64,000 nucleotides of DNA from Paulinella micropora (Eukaryota > Cercozoa > Imbricatea > Euglyphida), in NCBI GenBank assembly GCA_009731375.1, contig BJOX01000203.1, forward strand, positions 11,555 to 75,554, written 5' to 3'. Each line of letters begins with the position of its first letter. Within the stretch, counting starts at the first letter, position 1. Made by a program: the position numbers and the translations under genes. Shown piece by piece: positions 1 to 12,647 of the stretch. The notes beneath the pieces are model-generated. The model was not told where the DNA came from. It saw only the letters and a list, made by a program, of their open reading frames with translations, and searched no databases.

Positions 1-335
1 AAGGTTCAGAGACTAGACGGGAGTGGGATCTTCCTGTGTGCGGGTAGGCACATAAGCAGGGAGATCTTAAGGTATAGTCCGGCCGCCGCGAAAGTGGTCG
101 CCTTGGATGAAGCTCGAGGGTTGGTGTACCCCTCGGGCCCGAGCCTTGGCGGGGCACGTGATCACGGACACGTGTCTGGGTTGGTTCTACGGCCCTCTAG
201 CCAGGGAGGGTCGTAGAACCGTCAGACTGCACAAATTCGGGGCCTAGTGCCCATTCCCAGCCCGCTACCCAGTCGCTGATTGGCGGCGGGATGGAATGGA
301 TGCCTATGTCTTCGGATATGCAGAGCTGATAGACC
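1..335. other. Single-copy-looking stretch, no gene seen
   Basis: Moderately GC-rich sequence without simple repeats and without a convincing ORF. It ends where the TCTA array starts. It could be the end of a gene or intron that begins outside the window. Confidence 0.4.
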
Positions 336-413
336 AAACATATCTATCTATCTATCTATCTATCTTTCTATCTTTCTATCTATCTATCTATCTATCCATC
401 TATCCATCTATCA

Positions 414-444
<31 letters not shown>

Positions 445-521
445 CATCTATCCATCTATCTATCCATCTATCCATCTATCTATCCATCTATCCATCTATC
501 TATCCATCTATCCATCTATCC

Positions 522-553
<32 letters not shown>

Positions 554-570
554 GTCTATCTGTCTATCTG

Positions 571-609
<39 letters not shown>

Positions 610-650
610 GTCTGTCTATCTGTCTGTCTATCTGTCTGTCTATCTGTCTG

Positions 651-697
<47 letters not shown>

Positions 698-698
698 C
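336..698. repeat. TCTA/TCCA/TCTG tetranucleotide array
   Basis: Almost pure TCTA with TCCA and TCTG variants. It reads as Ile-Tyr-Leu-Ser in every forward frame, so the ORFs across it are not genes. A similar array fills 1021-1295. Confidence 0.95.
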
Positions 699-1020
699 GC
701 TTGTTGAGCCCGGAATAAAACCCACAGTGCTCTGTCGGTTTATACTAGACTGTCGAACAGTCTCGAAACTCCATCTGCTTACTGGGTCCTCTGTAATGGA
801 GGTGGGAGCTCGTTCTGCAAGGGGCGCTTATGGAACGAGCCCTGGCCCCGNNNNNNNNNNTCTGGCCCCGCCTGGTACTAGGGAGATTTGGTATTGCCTG
901 TATCAGTCCCCTCCGTGCAAACATCACGGCTTAGCTGGGCATCGGGTTAAACTTTACCCACAGACTTCCTGGTTGACGAAATCAGAAGCTCCTTTTTTCT
1001 GACATTAGTCGATATTTCAT
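697..1020 (+). repeat. ~310-bp dispersed repeat, copy A
   Basis: The element begins near tcgcttgttgagcccgg and ends at gacattagtcgatatttc, and is flanked on both sides by TCTA arrays. It recurs at 1411-1719, in reverse at about 43966-44226, and at 46015-46300. It contains the small hairpin GACTGTcgaACAGTC. A 10-N gap (851-860) is flanked by the same word ctggccccg on both sides, so the gap probably hides a collapsed overlap. Every copy borders a TCTA/TAGA array, so the element and the array seem to travel together. No coding potential is seen. Confidence 0.75.
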
Positions 1021-1023
1021 TTC

Positions 1024-1066
<43 letters not shown>

Positions 1067-1137
1067 CATCTATCCATCTATCTATCCATCTATCCATCTA
1101 TCCATCTATCCATCTATCTATCCATCTATCCATATCC

Positions 1138-1189
<52 letters not shown>

Positions 1190-1410
1190 GTCTATCTATC
1201 TATCTATCTATCTGTCTGTCTATCTGTCTATCTATCTATCTATCTATCCATCTATCTATCTATCCATCTATCCATCTATCTATCTATCTATCTATCTGTG
1301 TGGGTGTGCTGGGCCCGTGGTGGGGTGCCTTATGTGTGCCTAGCCATACGCCTATAAGTCACATGCCGAAATAGCGACGGGAAGCACAAATCCTGTTCCC
1401 TCAGGGTGCC

Positions 1411-1719
1411 CTTTCTCGCTTGTTGAGCCCGGAATAAAACCCACAGTGCTCTGTCGGTTTATACTAGACTGTCGAACAGTCTCGAAACTCCATCTGCTTA
1501 CTGGGCCCTCTGTAATGGAGGTGGGAGCTCGTTCTGCAAGGGGCGCTTTATGGAACGAGCCCTGGCCCCGCCTGGTACTAGGGAGCTTTGGTATTGCCTG
1601 TATCAGTCCCTTCCGTGCAAACATCACGGCTTAGCTGGGCATCGGGTTAATACTTTACCCACAGACTTCCTGGTTGACGAAATCAGAAGCTCCTTTTTTC
1701 TGACATTAGTCGATATTTC
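1411..1719 (+). repeat. ~310-bp dispersed repeat, copy B
   Basis: Near-identical to copy A and in the same orientation. It is separated from A by a TCTA array and about 115 bp of unique sequence (1296-1410), and is the most complete copy in the window. Confidence 0.75.
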
Positions 1720-2440
<721 letters not shown>

Positions 2441-2465
2441 CTCATGTATTTTCTTATGTTATCAG

Positions 2466-3617
2466 GAAACTTCTTTTATTTCCAAGCCTCGGACTCGGAG
2501 CTCGAAGTCTGTGAAGCTAGATACGCAGCCTGCGCCCAAAAAGGACTGCAAGCGAGAAGAGCTAGAAAGTCTGGAGTCCAAGAGCAGTGGGAATGCATGG
2601 CTGCTCGCAATACCCATCGACTTATGGTGCTGCATCCGGGGCTACATCGGGTGGATGAAGCTGGTCCCGCTCGCGCGTGTCTGCAAGCGGCTGGCAGCCC
2701 TTGTCAAAGATCCAGAGCTCTGGAAAGGCTTAGCAGAGCCAGTGCTTGACTTGAGCAATTTCAAAAATAGCGAGCCGCTGGTTGCATGGAGCAAAGTATG
2801 GAGGGAGAGCAAAGTCTCCTTTCACAAGGTTCTGATGGCTGAGGGGACTACGGACTCTGTCCTCAAACAGCTTCATGGAATTGGTGTTCAGCAACTGAAT
2901 CTCGCTCGTTGCTGGAAAGTCACAGACGCGGGGCTGGCTCACTTGTCTACGCTGCCACTCCAACACCTCGATCTCACTGGTCGCTGGGAAGTCACGGACG
3001 CGGGCCTGGCTCATTTGTCTGCGCTACCACTCCAACACCTCGATCTCGCTTATTGCGGGCAAGTCACGGACGCGGGGCTGGCTCACTTGTCTGCGCTACC
3101 CCTCCAAAACCTCGATCTCACTTGGTGCCTGCAAGTCACGGACGCGTGGCTGGCTCACTTGTCTGCGCTGCCCCTCCAACACCTCAATCTCAGTAATTGC
3201 GAGCAAGTCACGGACGCGGGGCTGGCTCACTTGTCTGCGCTGCCCCTCCAACACCTCAATCTCAGTTTATGCGAGAAAGTCACGGACGCTGGGCTGGCTC
3301 ACTTGTCTGCGCTGCCCCTCCAACATCTCAATCTCTCTTGGTGCCGGCAAGTCACGGACGTGGGGCTGGCTTACTTGTCTGCGCTGCCCCTTCAACACCT
3401 CTCTCTCCATTTTTGCAAGCAAGTCACGGACGCGGGGCTAGCTCACTTGTCTGCGCTGCCCCTCCAACACCTCGATCTCTCTTGGTGCCGGCAAGTCACG
3501 GACGCGGGGCTGGCTCACTTGTCTGCGCTGCCCCTCCAACACCTCGATCTCTCTGGTTGCAGGCAAGTCACGGACGCTGGGCTGGCTCAATTGTCTGTTC
3601 TTTCTCTTGTACATTGA
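2466..3617 (+). CDS. F-box/LRR protein, 5' exon(s) missing
   Basis: The frame is open from a likely acceptor at 2465 to TGA at 3615-3617. There is no ATG at its start (2511 is GTG), so an upstream exon probably lies beyond the microsatellite intron. An F-box-like segment (IPIDLWCCIRGYIGWMKL, then ARVCKRLAALVKDPELW) sits about 35 to 75 residues after 2511. Ten tandem 24-residue leucine-rich repeats of the cysteine-containing type follow, consensus VTDAGLAHLSALPLQHLDLS plus a W/xC motif. The repeat unit is exactly 72 bp, with starts every 72 bp from 2919 to 3567. F-box/LRR proteins normally act as substrate adaptors of SCF ubiquitin ligases; that role is inferred from family membership. The near-identical DNA of the repeats leaves other frames open too, which explains the overlapping shadow ORFs. 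The C-terminus looks clipped, because a decayed repeat continues after the stop. Confidence 0.8.
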   Translation, partial: ETSFISKPRTRSSKSVKLDTQPAPKKDCKREELESLESKSSGNAWLLAIPIDLWCCIRGYIGWMKLVPLARVCKRLAALVKDPELWKGLAEPVLDLSNFKNSEPLVAWSKVWRESKVSFHKVLMAEGTTDSVLKQLHGIGVQQLNLARCWKVTDAGLAHLSTLPLQHLDLTGRWEVTDAGLAHLSALPLQHLDLAYCGQVTDAGLAHLSALPLQNLDLTWCLQVTDAWLAHLSALPLQHLNLSNCEQVTDAGLAHLSALPLQHLNLSLCEKVTDAGLAHLSALPLQHLNLSWCRQVTDVGLAYLSALPLQHLSLHFCKQVTDAGLAHLSALPLQHLDLSWCRQVTDAGLAHLSALPLQHLDLSGCRQVTDAGLAQLSVLSLVH

Positions 3618-3712
3618 ATAGTTGCGAGCAGGTGCCATGGACGCTGGGCTGGCTTACTTGTCTGCGCTGCCCGTCTAACACCTCGGTCTCACTGGTTGCG
3701 AGCAAGTTACTG
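3618..3712 (+). pseudogene. Degenerate extra LRR unit after the stop
   Basis: After the TGA the sequence still resembles the 72-bp repeat (gacgctgggctggcttact, ctgcgctgcccgtctaacac), but the frame is broken and stops occur. The array was longer before the present stop arose. Confidence 0.6.
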
Positions 3713-3958
3713 TACCGACGCATCCAAATAGACGGCGCATGACACCATTATGTTCGCCTATCTCGCCTTCGCTTTCATTGCTGCAAAAGGCAACAGTCGC
3801 AACTGTTCCGAGGCTTGATTGATTTGAGTCATTCAGTGAAGAAAAGCAAGTTCGAGCAAACTCACAGACTGACACAACCGGGCTTGTATTACTCGGGCAG
3901 TGAGCCACATTTGTTGGATCGAGGTTTTAAATTTTGAATTACCTTAAACTGTGACATG

Positions 3959-3993
<35 letters not shown>

Positions 3994-4206
3994 CCCCCCC
4001 CCCCCCCCCCCCNNNNNNNNNNGCTTCTCACTCAGCTCTATAAAACAAACATTCCTGTCAAAGAGACTAGTCCCTTTTGCCTACTATCTATGCCTCAAAC
4101 CTATGAGGCACATATATGTGATCTTTTTGCTCAAAATTCGTTTATTTATGACTCCGAAGCGTTTTGAATCAAAAGGATAAAGTTTGCAGTTGATATCTGA
4201 TGTATA
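3713..4206. other. Intergenic: poly-T/poly-C run and N gap
   Basis: No gene is seen. Poly-T at about 3961-3986 and poly-C run into the 4013-4022 N gap, followed by AT-rich sequence up to the transposon end. Confidence 0.5.
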
Positions 4207-4788
4207 AGTCCACATTTGGAGGCAAAATCAGGCAGATTCAGAGGCAAACATTTTAGCCTCTGATTTGCCTCGTATTTTCCTCATATCTTTATGATTTTTC
4301 CTCTATTTTCAACTGAATATTGATTATTTTCCATGAAATATGATATTTAAATATCATAGTAAATCATTAATTTTTCTTGCACAGGTGGCAACCTGACCAG
4401 AAAAGTCAGGTGTTTGCCACCCGGCCGTCTTAGCACTATCACCATGTCGGATATAATTATTAATAAACTATTTCTTCTTGCAATTTCAATACAACATTGA
4501 TTTAATTCAACTAAATATAATATTTTAATTAACAAAATTTAAAAAAAATTATTCTTGTGGCAATTTGACAGGAAAATCAGGTATTTTCGATCATCTGACT
4601 TTGTTCGGACATATATTTCTACGTGACTTAACCATTTTTCCTAAGACAAAAATCACCAAAAATTCACAAAATCGTGAGAAAAATATACATAAATACTTGC
4701 TGAATCATTATTAAAACTAAATATAATATTTTCAAAATTATTTACTTGACTAATAATAACTTAGTCATCGGCCGACAGTGCCTCACCC

Positions 4789-4827
<39 letters not shown>

Positions 4828-4925
4828 TAATATTTAATATTTTCGCCTTAGTCCAAATCCAACAAAAATTGATTTAATATTAGTACAAATGTGCCCAACT
4901 GATTTGTTCAATTCTAATTTAATTA
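4207..4925 (+). repeat. Left inverted repeat of the transposon
   Basis: AT-rich arm containing a nested hairpin: GGTGGCAA / CCTGAC and GTCAGG / TTGCCACC around 4386-4423. A 28-nt poly-T lies at the place where the right arm has (TA)n. The match to the right arm is imperfect but continuous over several hundred bases. Confidence 0.7.
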
Positions 4926-4969
4926 ATTATTACAATTTTGAAATTATTATTGAGATGTTGCTTAAAACA

Positions 4970-5235
4970 AAAAATGTATTGCTAGTTTTTCATTTTTGTG
5001 TCAGATTTTCATTTTTGTGACAGTTTTTCATTTTTGTGACAAAATTCAAATTTTCAAATTTAACGGTAACATTTCGCGAAAATTTACGATATTTTGCGGA
5101 CGAATATAGCCGTTAATTTGAAAAATTCAAATTTTCACCCAAAATCAAAATTCCAACCAAAACTGAAATTCCAACCAAAACAGAAAAATCAATTTTTTTT
5201 GTTGTCTTGAATGTCAACAGCAATATGTTTGCGGA
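4970..5235 (-). mobile_element. MITE, degenerate copy lacking one end
   Basis: Reverse-complement relative of the complete MITE at 27309-27587. Three units of cattttgtga-type sequence, the aacggtaacatttcgcg block and the terminal gtcttgaatgtcaacagcaa are present; the other terminal repeat is missing. It lies directly inside the transposon's left arm. Confidence 0.65.
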
Positions 5236-5323
5236 GTGGAGAATTTACTAAGGCAGTCAACATACCGAACTTCGGCGTCAATCAATCACCCCTGAACAAA
5301 ACTGAGGTATTGCCACCGTCAGT

Positions 5324-8300
5324 CTAATCATCCAAAGCGTTCGGCGGCTGCCAACCCTCAGACGAAGAGTCAGATAAGTCAGATCTGCAACCCTCCTCCC
5401 GCAAATCTTGAGCTTCCCGTTCCTCATCGCTCAAAGCAAAAACCATTGCAAGCGTACGGCGTACACGTACTAGAGCCGTGGAATGAGGTTGATTGTGAAG
5501 AGGTACAAGCGGCTCGTTGACGTCCGATGATTCCCAGCTAGAACTTACCTCTTCGTTTTCGAACGGTTCCTCTGCGTCCGTTCTCCTCTTCTTCCTAGAT
5601 CGCGCGCCACCACGCGCACGTCCGCGGCCGCCCCGTCCGCGACCTGACCTGTGCTGCTGCTCGCCTTTCAACCTACCAGCTCGTCCATCATCGTTAAGAA
5701 AAGAAAGAACGCGCTCAATCAGAACTGTCTTCTTTCCGCTAATCCTTTGACTATTCTGAGCTAGCCACGACTTCAACTCTCTAGCTGTCGCCTTCTTCAA
5801 GCTATCTGCTGTCTTAGCTTCCTCAAACAGCTGTGTCACTCGCAAATGGGGTGCGAGCCCCCGATTGGGGTTGTCAAAGTCGTGAAGGACCTTTTCATCT
5901 TCCGAAAGCAGCCGTGCTCCCATCCACGCAGGATTGCTGGGTGCATCACCTGAATTTACAAAGGCAGTTCTAGGCGCATACAACCGCTCTCCCTCTGTTA
6001 GCATGGCGGCTGCGTCCTCAACAGCCTGTCTATCAGCAGGTACTCCCCACAAATCCTCCAGCAGTTTGTCCAGAACACGGATGGGAGCCTTCCAGACTGT
6101 TCCCAACTTATCAGCACACACATGACCTGGCCTACCTGGCATGTTCCCATCTCCTTCCTCACCGTCCCAAATGAGTTCCGACGAGCGCAGGACCTCCTTG
6201 AACCATTCCTGCTCTTCTTTCTTGCAATACTTATTAGCTAAATACTGCACGTCCTTCACTATCTTTGGAGTTGCCCAGTCCACGTGGGGAAGCTTGGCGG
6301 GTCTGTCTAACAATTCAAGACATGACATAAAACACTTTTCAGGTTTGAAATAACTACCTGGTTCCTTGATGTAGGGCAATATATCCTCGCCATCGGGGTC
6401 GTCATTTACACCGTGCCAGTGCATTTGGGCGTCGCCCCAAGTTTTGACTCAAACTCGCGGCAAAAAACCGTTCTCACTGTTGCCTGCCTGATACTGCCAG
6501 GCGAGGGGTCTCTGAAAATATTTGAAAGTAGGTTCATGGAGTCCTCAAAGTATTTGTCCCAATCATATTCACTTTTCAGAAGCAAAAGGCAATATGATTT
6601 TTTTTTTTTTTTTTTTTTTAAGCCTAGCATTCGTTTAAAGAGTGCTTGTGCACAATTAGTGTTCATGAGGGTGGTGTTGTATCCAAAATAGCGCATGACA
6701 CAGAATTTTTGATTCTGTTTACTGTGTGAGTGCTTTGTGACCATTCTATTAGTTTCTTTTTTTTCCATTTCCTGCGGACAATGTGACACCAAAACAGCTG
6801 TGTAGTCAAACCTGTGTTTTCAACCCCCCCATCCCAATCTACAAGAAGCTGTGATGCTGCCTTAGTGCTAGGATGAAACATTTCCCAACGGACAAGATGG
6901 TATAAGAAAGTTATATTTGAATTAGCACTGTGTGTTATATTTGGCAAATGACACAGAATAAAATTCATGTCATGGGCATACATGGTCGCACCACCTGCAT
7001 GTATCCTCACTACATACCTGGCTCTGAAGTCCACCGACCCTCGCGAACACCAGGGAAGGTTAAAGGGCTTTTTCATATCTATTGTCATGGAAGTGACACT
7101 CTGAATGTCCTTACCCCTGGGCAAGAAAAGCAAAGATAGATTGAATTTCTAAAAAAAAGGAAGCATAGTAATTTACCCTTTACAGCACGCCTCATACTGC
7201 CCCTCCTATTTGCACGATGTATCTTATTCTGTATCCGGTTCCGTGTTCTTCATTCAGTTCCTGCATTCTTAGTCTTGAAAAAAAAAAAAAAAAAAAAGGA
7301 AAGGAAAAATGAAACAAAGAAGATAGGATTCAAAAGGGAAGTAATACCCAGACTGATGCTCACTGGCGAGCTCTGTACAGAAGGCGCACTTGGCAAAATC
7401 TCCCTTTCTGATGGGCTTAACCTTACTGAACTCGGCGCGCCAGACCTTACGAACCGTGCTTTCACTGGGGCCCTCTGGGGCCGGGGGGAGGCTAGCAAAA
7501 ACCAGCTTTTGTCTGGAAGGACCCCACTGCTCTTGGATCCAAGCATAGATACGATTGAAGTCCATGGTGTCTTGCAGATGGAAAATGCTATCAGCCACAG
7601 ATTCTGGTTCTTGCTCAACAAAAAACTTCTGGTGTAACAAAGTAAAGACAAGGTCTTCTACAGGGCTATCTGCGTTCCCTGTTTGTAATTACTTGTCACA
7701 CTATGTTTGCATTTTATTTCCATTTCTTTTTTTCTAGTACATATTAATGTTTTCAAATTTGTATTATTTTCAAGTATGTGTTGGTGCGGATATGTAGTAT
7801 GGTGAGGTGTACACAAAGGCAATAGTGAGGCAGCAGTGAGGCGAAACATAAGTGTGAAACGTGGAAATATTTCTATGTTTTGTTGGGTGTTGGATACAGC
7901 GGCAAGAGTGCGGTAATGATGAGGCAATAGTGAAGTAATAGTGAGGCAATAGTGAGGCAATGGTGAGGCAATAGTGAGGCAATAGTGAGGCGAAACGTAA
8001 GTGTGAAACATGGAAATATTTCTACGTTTTGTTGGGTGTTGGATACTGCGGCAATGGTGCGGTAATGATGAGGCAATTGTGATGCAATAGTGAGGTAATA
8101 GTGAGGCAATAGTCAGGCAGTAGTGAGGCAATAGTAAGGCAAAAATGTAAGTGTGAAACGGGGAAATATTTCTATGTTTTGTGTTGGGTGTTGGATGCAG
8201 CGGTGTGTACAGCGGTAATAGTGCAGTAATAGAGGCAATAGTGAAGCAATAATGAAGTAATAGTACTAGTGAGGGAATAGTGAGGCAATAGCGAGGCAAT

Positions 8301-9330
8301 AGTAAGGCAACATTGAAGCAAATATAACTGTGAAACGGTGTCGAAATATGCACGTTTAGCACAGGGCGCGGTACATCGGGACTAAGATTTCCAGGCGCGG
8401 TAAATCGGGCGCGGTAAATCGGGACTGTACACCCATAGTCCTCGAAAAACTTATTGTCTTGCTCTACCGCTTTTCTAGCCCTACGCATGGTTTTATCTCC
8501 AATCCCGTGCAGTCTCATCCACATGCTTCTACAGACCCTAGCATTTTTGTATCTGTATTCCACAACACCATCCTGGTTCTCCATAATCATCATCTGCCCT
8601 GCCACCTGTGCAGCTAGCTCACTTCTTTTCATCTGAACAGAATCTGCCCTAGCTTTTACTGCAGCGAAAGGCTGTAACCACTTGTTACACTTTAGATTTA
8701 CACAGCACTTACTCTTCATTTCTTCCTCTAGCTCTGTCCAAGTACAGCCTAACCACTTCTTGACGCTTTTGGGGCGAGTCTCACGAGTTTTACGCTGCGC
8801 ATGCTTTCTTTTTTTTTTTCTTCAAGTCTGAATCGCGTGCAACTTCCAAAAAAGGAGTGTATCGGGGGATAGGAATATTCATTGCTACGTACAGAGGCAG
8901 CATGCCGGTTCTAAAATCACCTGAGGGAGTACTGCTGGGCGTTTTGGTAGTGGAAGGTGGCTGGCTAGGCTTGAACACTGCAGGGAAACTCTGTCTGTCA
9001 CTGACTGGCACATGTGACACTGCCTGAGGCTGCTTGGAGGGGAAGACCGCATCAAATGAGATGGACTGATGGGCGGCAGGGGCTTCCTCAACGGACGCCT
9101 TTGTGGGGGGGGGGGGGGGGGGGGANNNNNNNNNNGCTGCCGAACACTGCTTGAAAACTGGACGGTAGCCTCGGGATTTCGACTTTGGGCACCACTATGG
9201 GAGGAGGCCTGGCTGGTGATTCTTGCTTGGGGAATTTAGACGAAACCGTACCACCAAACACTGCTAGGAGAGATGCCCCCGAGGCCCCCGCCACAGCCGC
9301 TGCTGCCCTTCCACTTGCTCTGGGATTCAT
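5324..9330 (-). pseudogene. Transposase-like gene (DUF7869-like) with SAP domain, frameshifted
   Basis: Several minus-strand pieces read as one protein. The N-terminal part (9330-8825) is Pro/Ser-rich, with a 10-N gap at 9126-9135. The next block (8800-8340) has CCVNLKC followed by VCRSMWMRLHGIGDKTMRRA. Next (7640-7300) comes a W..EFSKVKP...KCAFC block, then (7133-6660) a VDWDGGVENT motif. This order resembles transposon-encoded DUF7869-type proteins; I infer that from memory of the family, not a search. The C-terminal part (6452-5324) has a SAP-type DNA-binding helix pair (TARELKSWLAQNSQ, KKTVLIERVLSFL) and a basic RGRGGRGRARGG tail. Frame breaks occur at the A-run at 8809-8819 and at AAAA (6442-6445), where one extra A would restore the frame. 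The 7790-8340 tandem repeat probably lies in an intron. The gene looks dead, unless the homopolymer indels are sequencing errors. Confidence 0.55.
7790..8340. repeat. Minisatellite inside the transposase gene
   Basis: Higher-order tandem repeat. A block rich in gtgaggcaata (about 10-11 bp units) alternates with a block containing gtgtgaaac..gg, aatatttctatgttttg and ttgggtgttggata. About three large periods are present. Stop-free minus-strand frames give Cys/His/Leu-rich shadow ORFs. Confidence 0.75.
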
Positions 9331-9339
9331 GGTCTACCC

Positions 9340-9657
9340 AATGAGAAGTTTGCAATAAGAATGGATAGCAAGATATAGAAATGAGACCTGGCTGCAAGGA
9401 CGAAATCACGTGTTTTGCCTCCCTAGTTCATACCTGCCACACAACCACCGGAACTGTGTTGAAAAAAATAACAGATACTGTAATAAATACATACAAGACT
9501 AACAGATACTGTAATAAATACATACAGGACATCGAAACAAAACACAGTCAGTAGATAAGAGACAGCATACGACGAGAGAGCGTTCATGGAAAAAACAGGG
9601 TAGGCAAAACAGAGGTTGCCTCACTAGTTCCAAAGCCGAAACAAAAAAGACTTGAAT

Positions 9658-9735
<78 letters not shown>

Positions 9736-10100
9736 CATGCAGTAGATAGTGCCAAACGGTGAGGATTGAGATGATTTACTTGGATGCAGCAGCTCGCAAA
9801 GACTGCCCAAGAGGAGTACAAAAAAACAGCGAGGCAAAAACGGGTTGCCTGGCTGGTTCCTAAAGCATATGTATGTGGTGCGTTTCAGCCGAAAAAAAAA
9901 ACATAGTCATAAAGAGCACGACATTTCATCGGCATTCCATGTGTTTTCAGAGCAAAATCTCCAAAAACAACAAACACAGACACAGACACCATGTCCACAA
10001 CCGCTTGACAACTCCATACCCAAAAAATTTCGGTCGTTTTGCAGTGTACTTTTTGACCGCGCAGTGGTGAAAAAACGGCAGTTGCCAAAGTGATGCCAAT
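9340..10100. other. Central spacer of the transposon, poly-A run
   Basis: No gene is recognised. It contains a 35-bp near-duplication at 9470-9530 (tactgtaataaatacataca twice) and a ~70-nt A-run at 9660-9731. It separates the two divergently placed genes, so it would be the natural promoter region. Confidence 0.4.
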
Positions 10101-10149
10101 TTTCTTTAGTTCCGGACAACCTTTTCCGCAGGGGCAGTTGGCGACAGTC

Positions 10150-12157
10150 AAAAAACTGGCTGGTGTCAAAAAAGGGGGTCACGTTGGTGACGGTTTGTTG
10201 CACCACAACCAACACAAGGCAGTATGTCAAGGTTGCCAAGCTGCTCGGGTACCGTAAGCATGCCCTGGGAACCGTGGAAGTGGAAGTTGACAATAGCGAC
10301 AACTGGCTGGAATTGGGAGCGGTGGGCAAAGATTGAAAGTTTTGTTTCTCTGGTAAAGTCGACAAAGTATCTTACGAAAAAGCGAGAGGCCCTTTGTGGG
10401 AACGGCCAGCTGACCCCACTTGGAAAGACCAGCAAGTGGGGTTGATAGTGAGATGGAGTGAAACAAACTGGCCTAAGGCAGCTGAACTTTGGAAGGAAGG
10501 GGAAGGCGAAGGCAGGATGAAGAGAGAAAAGAAGCAGGTGAACAGACTTGAAATCAAGAATGTAGACGAAGGAAAGAGAAAGAAGAAACAGAAGGAACAG
10601 AAGGAACAGGTAGTTGCGAAGGAGAAAGGACAAGCGAAAAAAAAAGGGGAAAAGGGAGAGATGAAAAAAAAAAGCAGAACAGAAAGAGAAAGCTTCAAGG
10701 AAGCGCAAGGAGACAGGCGAGTGAAAGAAAAAGAAAGTCTTGAAACGATTGAAGCTGACAGAAGAAGAAGAGAAAGCAAGGCAAGATGAACAAAATAAGA
10801 TTGCAGAACAGGCGAAACAGCAAGAGAACAAACTGATAGAAAACCAACAAAGAAAAAGACGAGGAGGAGAAAGAAAAGCAAAAACTAGAAACAGAACGAA
10901 TTGAGCGAGAGAGAGCTGAAGCAGAACAGAAGGCACAGAAGGACAAGGAGGAGAGAGAGAAGGATGCAGAAGCTAGGAAAGCAGCACTTGACTCGATCGA
11001 TTTCGACAAACCTTTGGAATCAGCTCTTGTCAAAACACCAGCCTCTGCCCGACGACAGCTCCTGAGGGAAAGGCGGAAACACGAGCCTGTGACGGAAAGG
11101 CGGAAACACCAGCCGGCGACCCCCAAAAGGACAAGAAGCCAGACCCTGCCACTCTTTGTGATGGATATTACTGCAGGAAGACTTCCAACATCAGGTTCAA
11201 GTGCGGATCCGACTAGATACAAGTCTCTCTCTCTCTCTCTATCTATCTATCTCTCTCTCTCTCTCTCTCTCTGTCGCTTTCTCTGAGTCTTTTATGTTTC
11301 TTCTCCATTCGACCAGGACACCTCTAGACTATCAGACTCCCGGCACAGTCAAAGGCGAGCAACAGAGCAGGGCGACCACTGCTATTTTGGAGTCCATGGT
11401 GTGTAAGAACATCAAGAACCTCGCCTTGTATCTGAAAAAGATTGTCATTACCAGAGAGGGTGAAGACGTTTGGGTTGTCGGGTAAGCCATATTGTTGTTG
11501 TTTGCCTTGTTTGCATCGCTGGGTCTCATAGGACTTTGTTTATAGAGTCCAATCCAAGTTGTCCAAGCAGTTTCTGAACAAAGGCGGCAGGGACATTACC
11601 GATCTGTACAAAATCATCTTGATTTCTCGGCGTGTGGTGGCCGCTGATGGTACGAAATTCCGTCAGCTGCAGTCTTGTGGGCAGACAGTCATCGATCCGA
11701 TCGCCTCCGAACTCGTGGGTGACGTCCCAGACGATAAGTGGGATCCCGAAGTCCCACCCCTCCTCGTGTTGATAGCGCCCGCAAGCAAAACTCCTTTGGA
11801 AAAGCTGCCTGTCGTTTATAACTTTACCTGGATGCAAGAGCAGCCTGGAAATTACGTCAACGGTAGGCCCAGGCGTCAAATCAAACCCAAGGCTGAACCT
11901 GAGGTCTTTATTTATTTGTATTGTTTGAAAATTTCTTATAATATACTTGCAGGCTGAGCCGGTCTCTTTGACACCGGTTCAAGAAACAAAGCCAGCCAAA
12001 AAGATAAAAACCAAAGCTCCTAAGGCGAAGGCCGACCCCAAGCCCAAGCCACCCAAACAGCCAAAGGCCGAACACGTCGAAATCACAGATTCGGAAGAAA
12101 CAGCAGGGAAAGAAAATGACACTGCCCTGATCAACGTGCTCAACATTTGGAGCTAAA
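10150..12157 (+). pseudogene. Transposon cargo gene: charged coiled-coil protein, multi-exon, decayed
   Basis: An open stretch reading TRQYVKVAKLLGYRKHALG is broken by TGA at about 10307, continues as SGKVDKVSYEKARGPLWERP, then becomes a Lys/Glu-rich coiled coil (10480-11030) that needs at least two frame changes (about 10760 and 10852). A TC-rich intron (11220-11320) is followed by an exon ending VVITREGEDVWVV-type sequence with donor GTAAGC at about 11482. The next exon is 11546-11903 (acceptor tttatag, donor GAG|GTCTTT). The last exon is 11953-12157 (acceptor cttgcag) and ends in TAA after a K/P-rich tail. Phases of the last three exons agree. I do not recognise the family. The position opposite the transposase suggests an element-encoded accessory protein. 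Confidence 0.45.
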
Positions 12158-12159
12158 CT

Positions 12160-12462
12160 ATGCTGGACGTGCGAACTGAAATTGAACTCATGAAGCAGAC
12201 TCAATCAACCATTCCTGAACAAAATAAGCTGAATGAAAAAAACACAAATAAGCAGAATGAAAAAAACACAAACATTCCTGAACAAAATAAGCAGAATGAG
12301 GTCGAGAAGGAAGAGAAGGTAGAATCTGTAAGATTTGCCCAGCAAGCTCAGCAGATTGCTGAACTTCAAAAAACTGTGGAAGCGTTGCAAAGCAAAGCAA
12401 CTGCTCCAACAACAAAGCAAGTTCAACCAAAGCCAGTATTCGAGCAGCTTGTTTTAAAATAA
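12160..12462 (+). CDS. Small coiled-coil ORF, 100 aa
   Basis: ATG lies just after the stop of the preceding gene. It encodes repeats of PEQNK/NEKNT and then a heptad-like helix (AQQIAELQKTVEALQSKA). It may be a second cistron, or the former C-terminus of the upstream protein cut off by the TAA. No family is recognised. Confidence 0.35.
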   Translation: MLDVRTEIELMKQTQSTIPEQNKLNEKNTNKQNEKNTNIPEQNKQNEVEKEEKVESVRFAQQAQQIAELQKTVEALQSKATAPTTKQVQPKPVFEQLVLK

Positions 12463-12477
12463 TTTAGTATTTCATTA

Positions 12478-12552
12478 AACTAGAATTGAACAAATCAGTT
12501 GTGCACTTTTGTATTAATATTAGATTAATTTTTGTTGGATTTGGACTTAGGC

Positions 12553-12647
<95 letters not shown>

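Noticed and set aside
336-718. Long ORFs of Ser-Ile-Tyr-Leu repeats here and in many other arrays
   Set aside because: They are tetranucleotide arrays read in frame; no unique coding sequence supports them.
7873-8109. Small Leu/Pro/His-rich proteins on the minus strand
   Set aside because: They are readings of the minisatellite inside the transposase gene.
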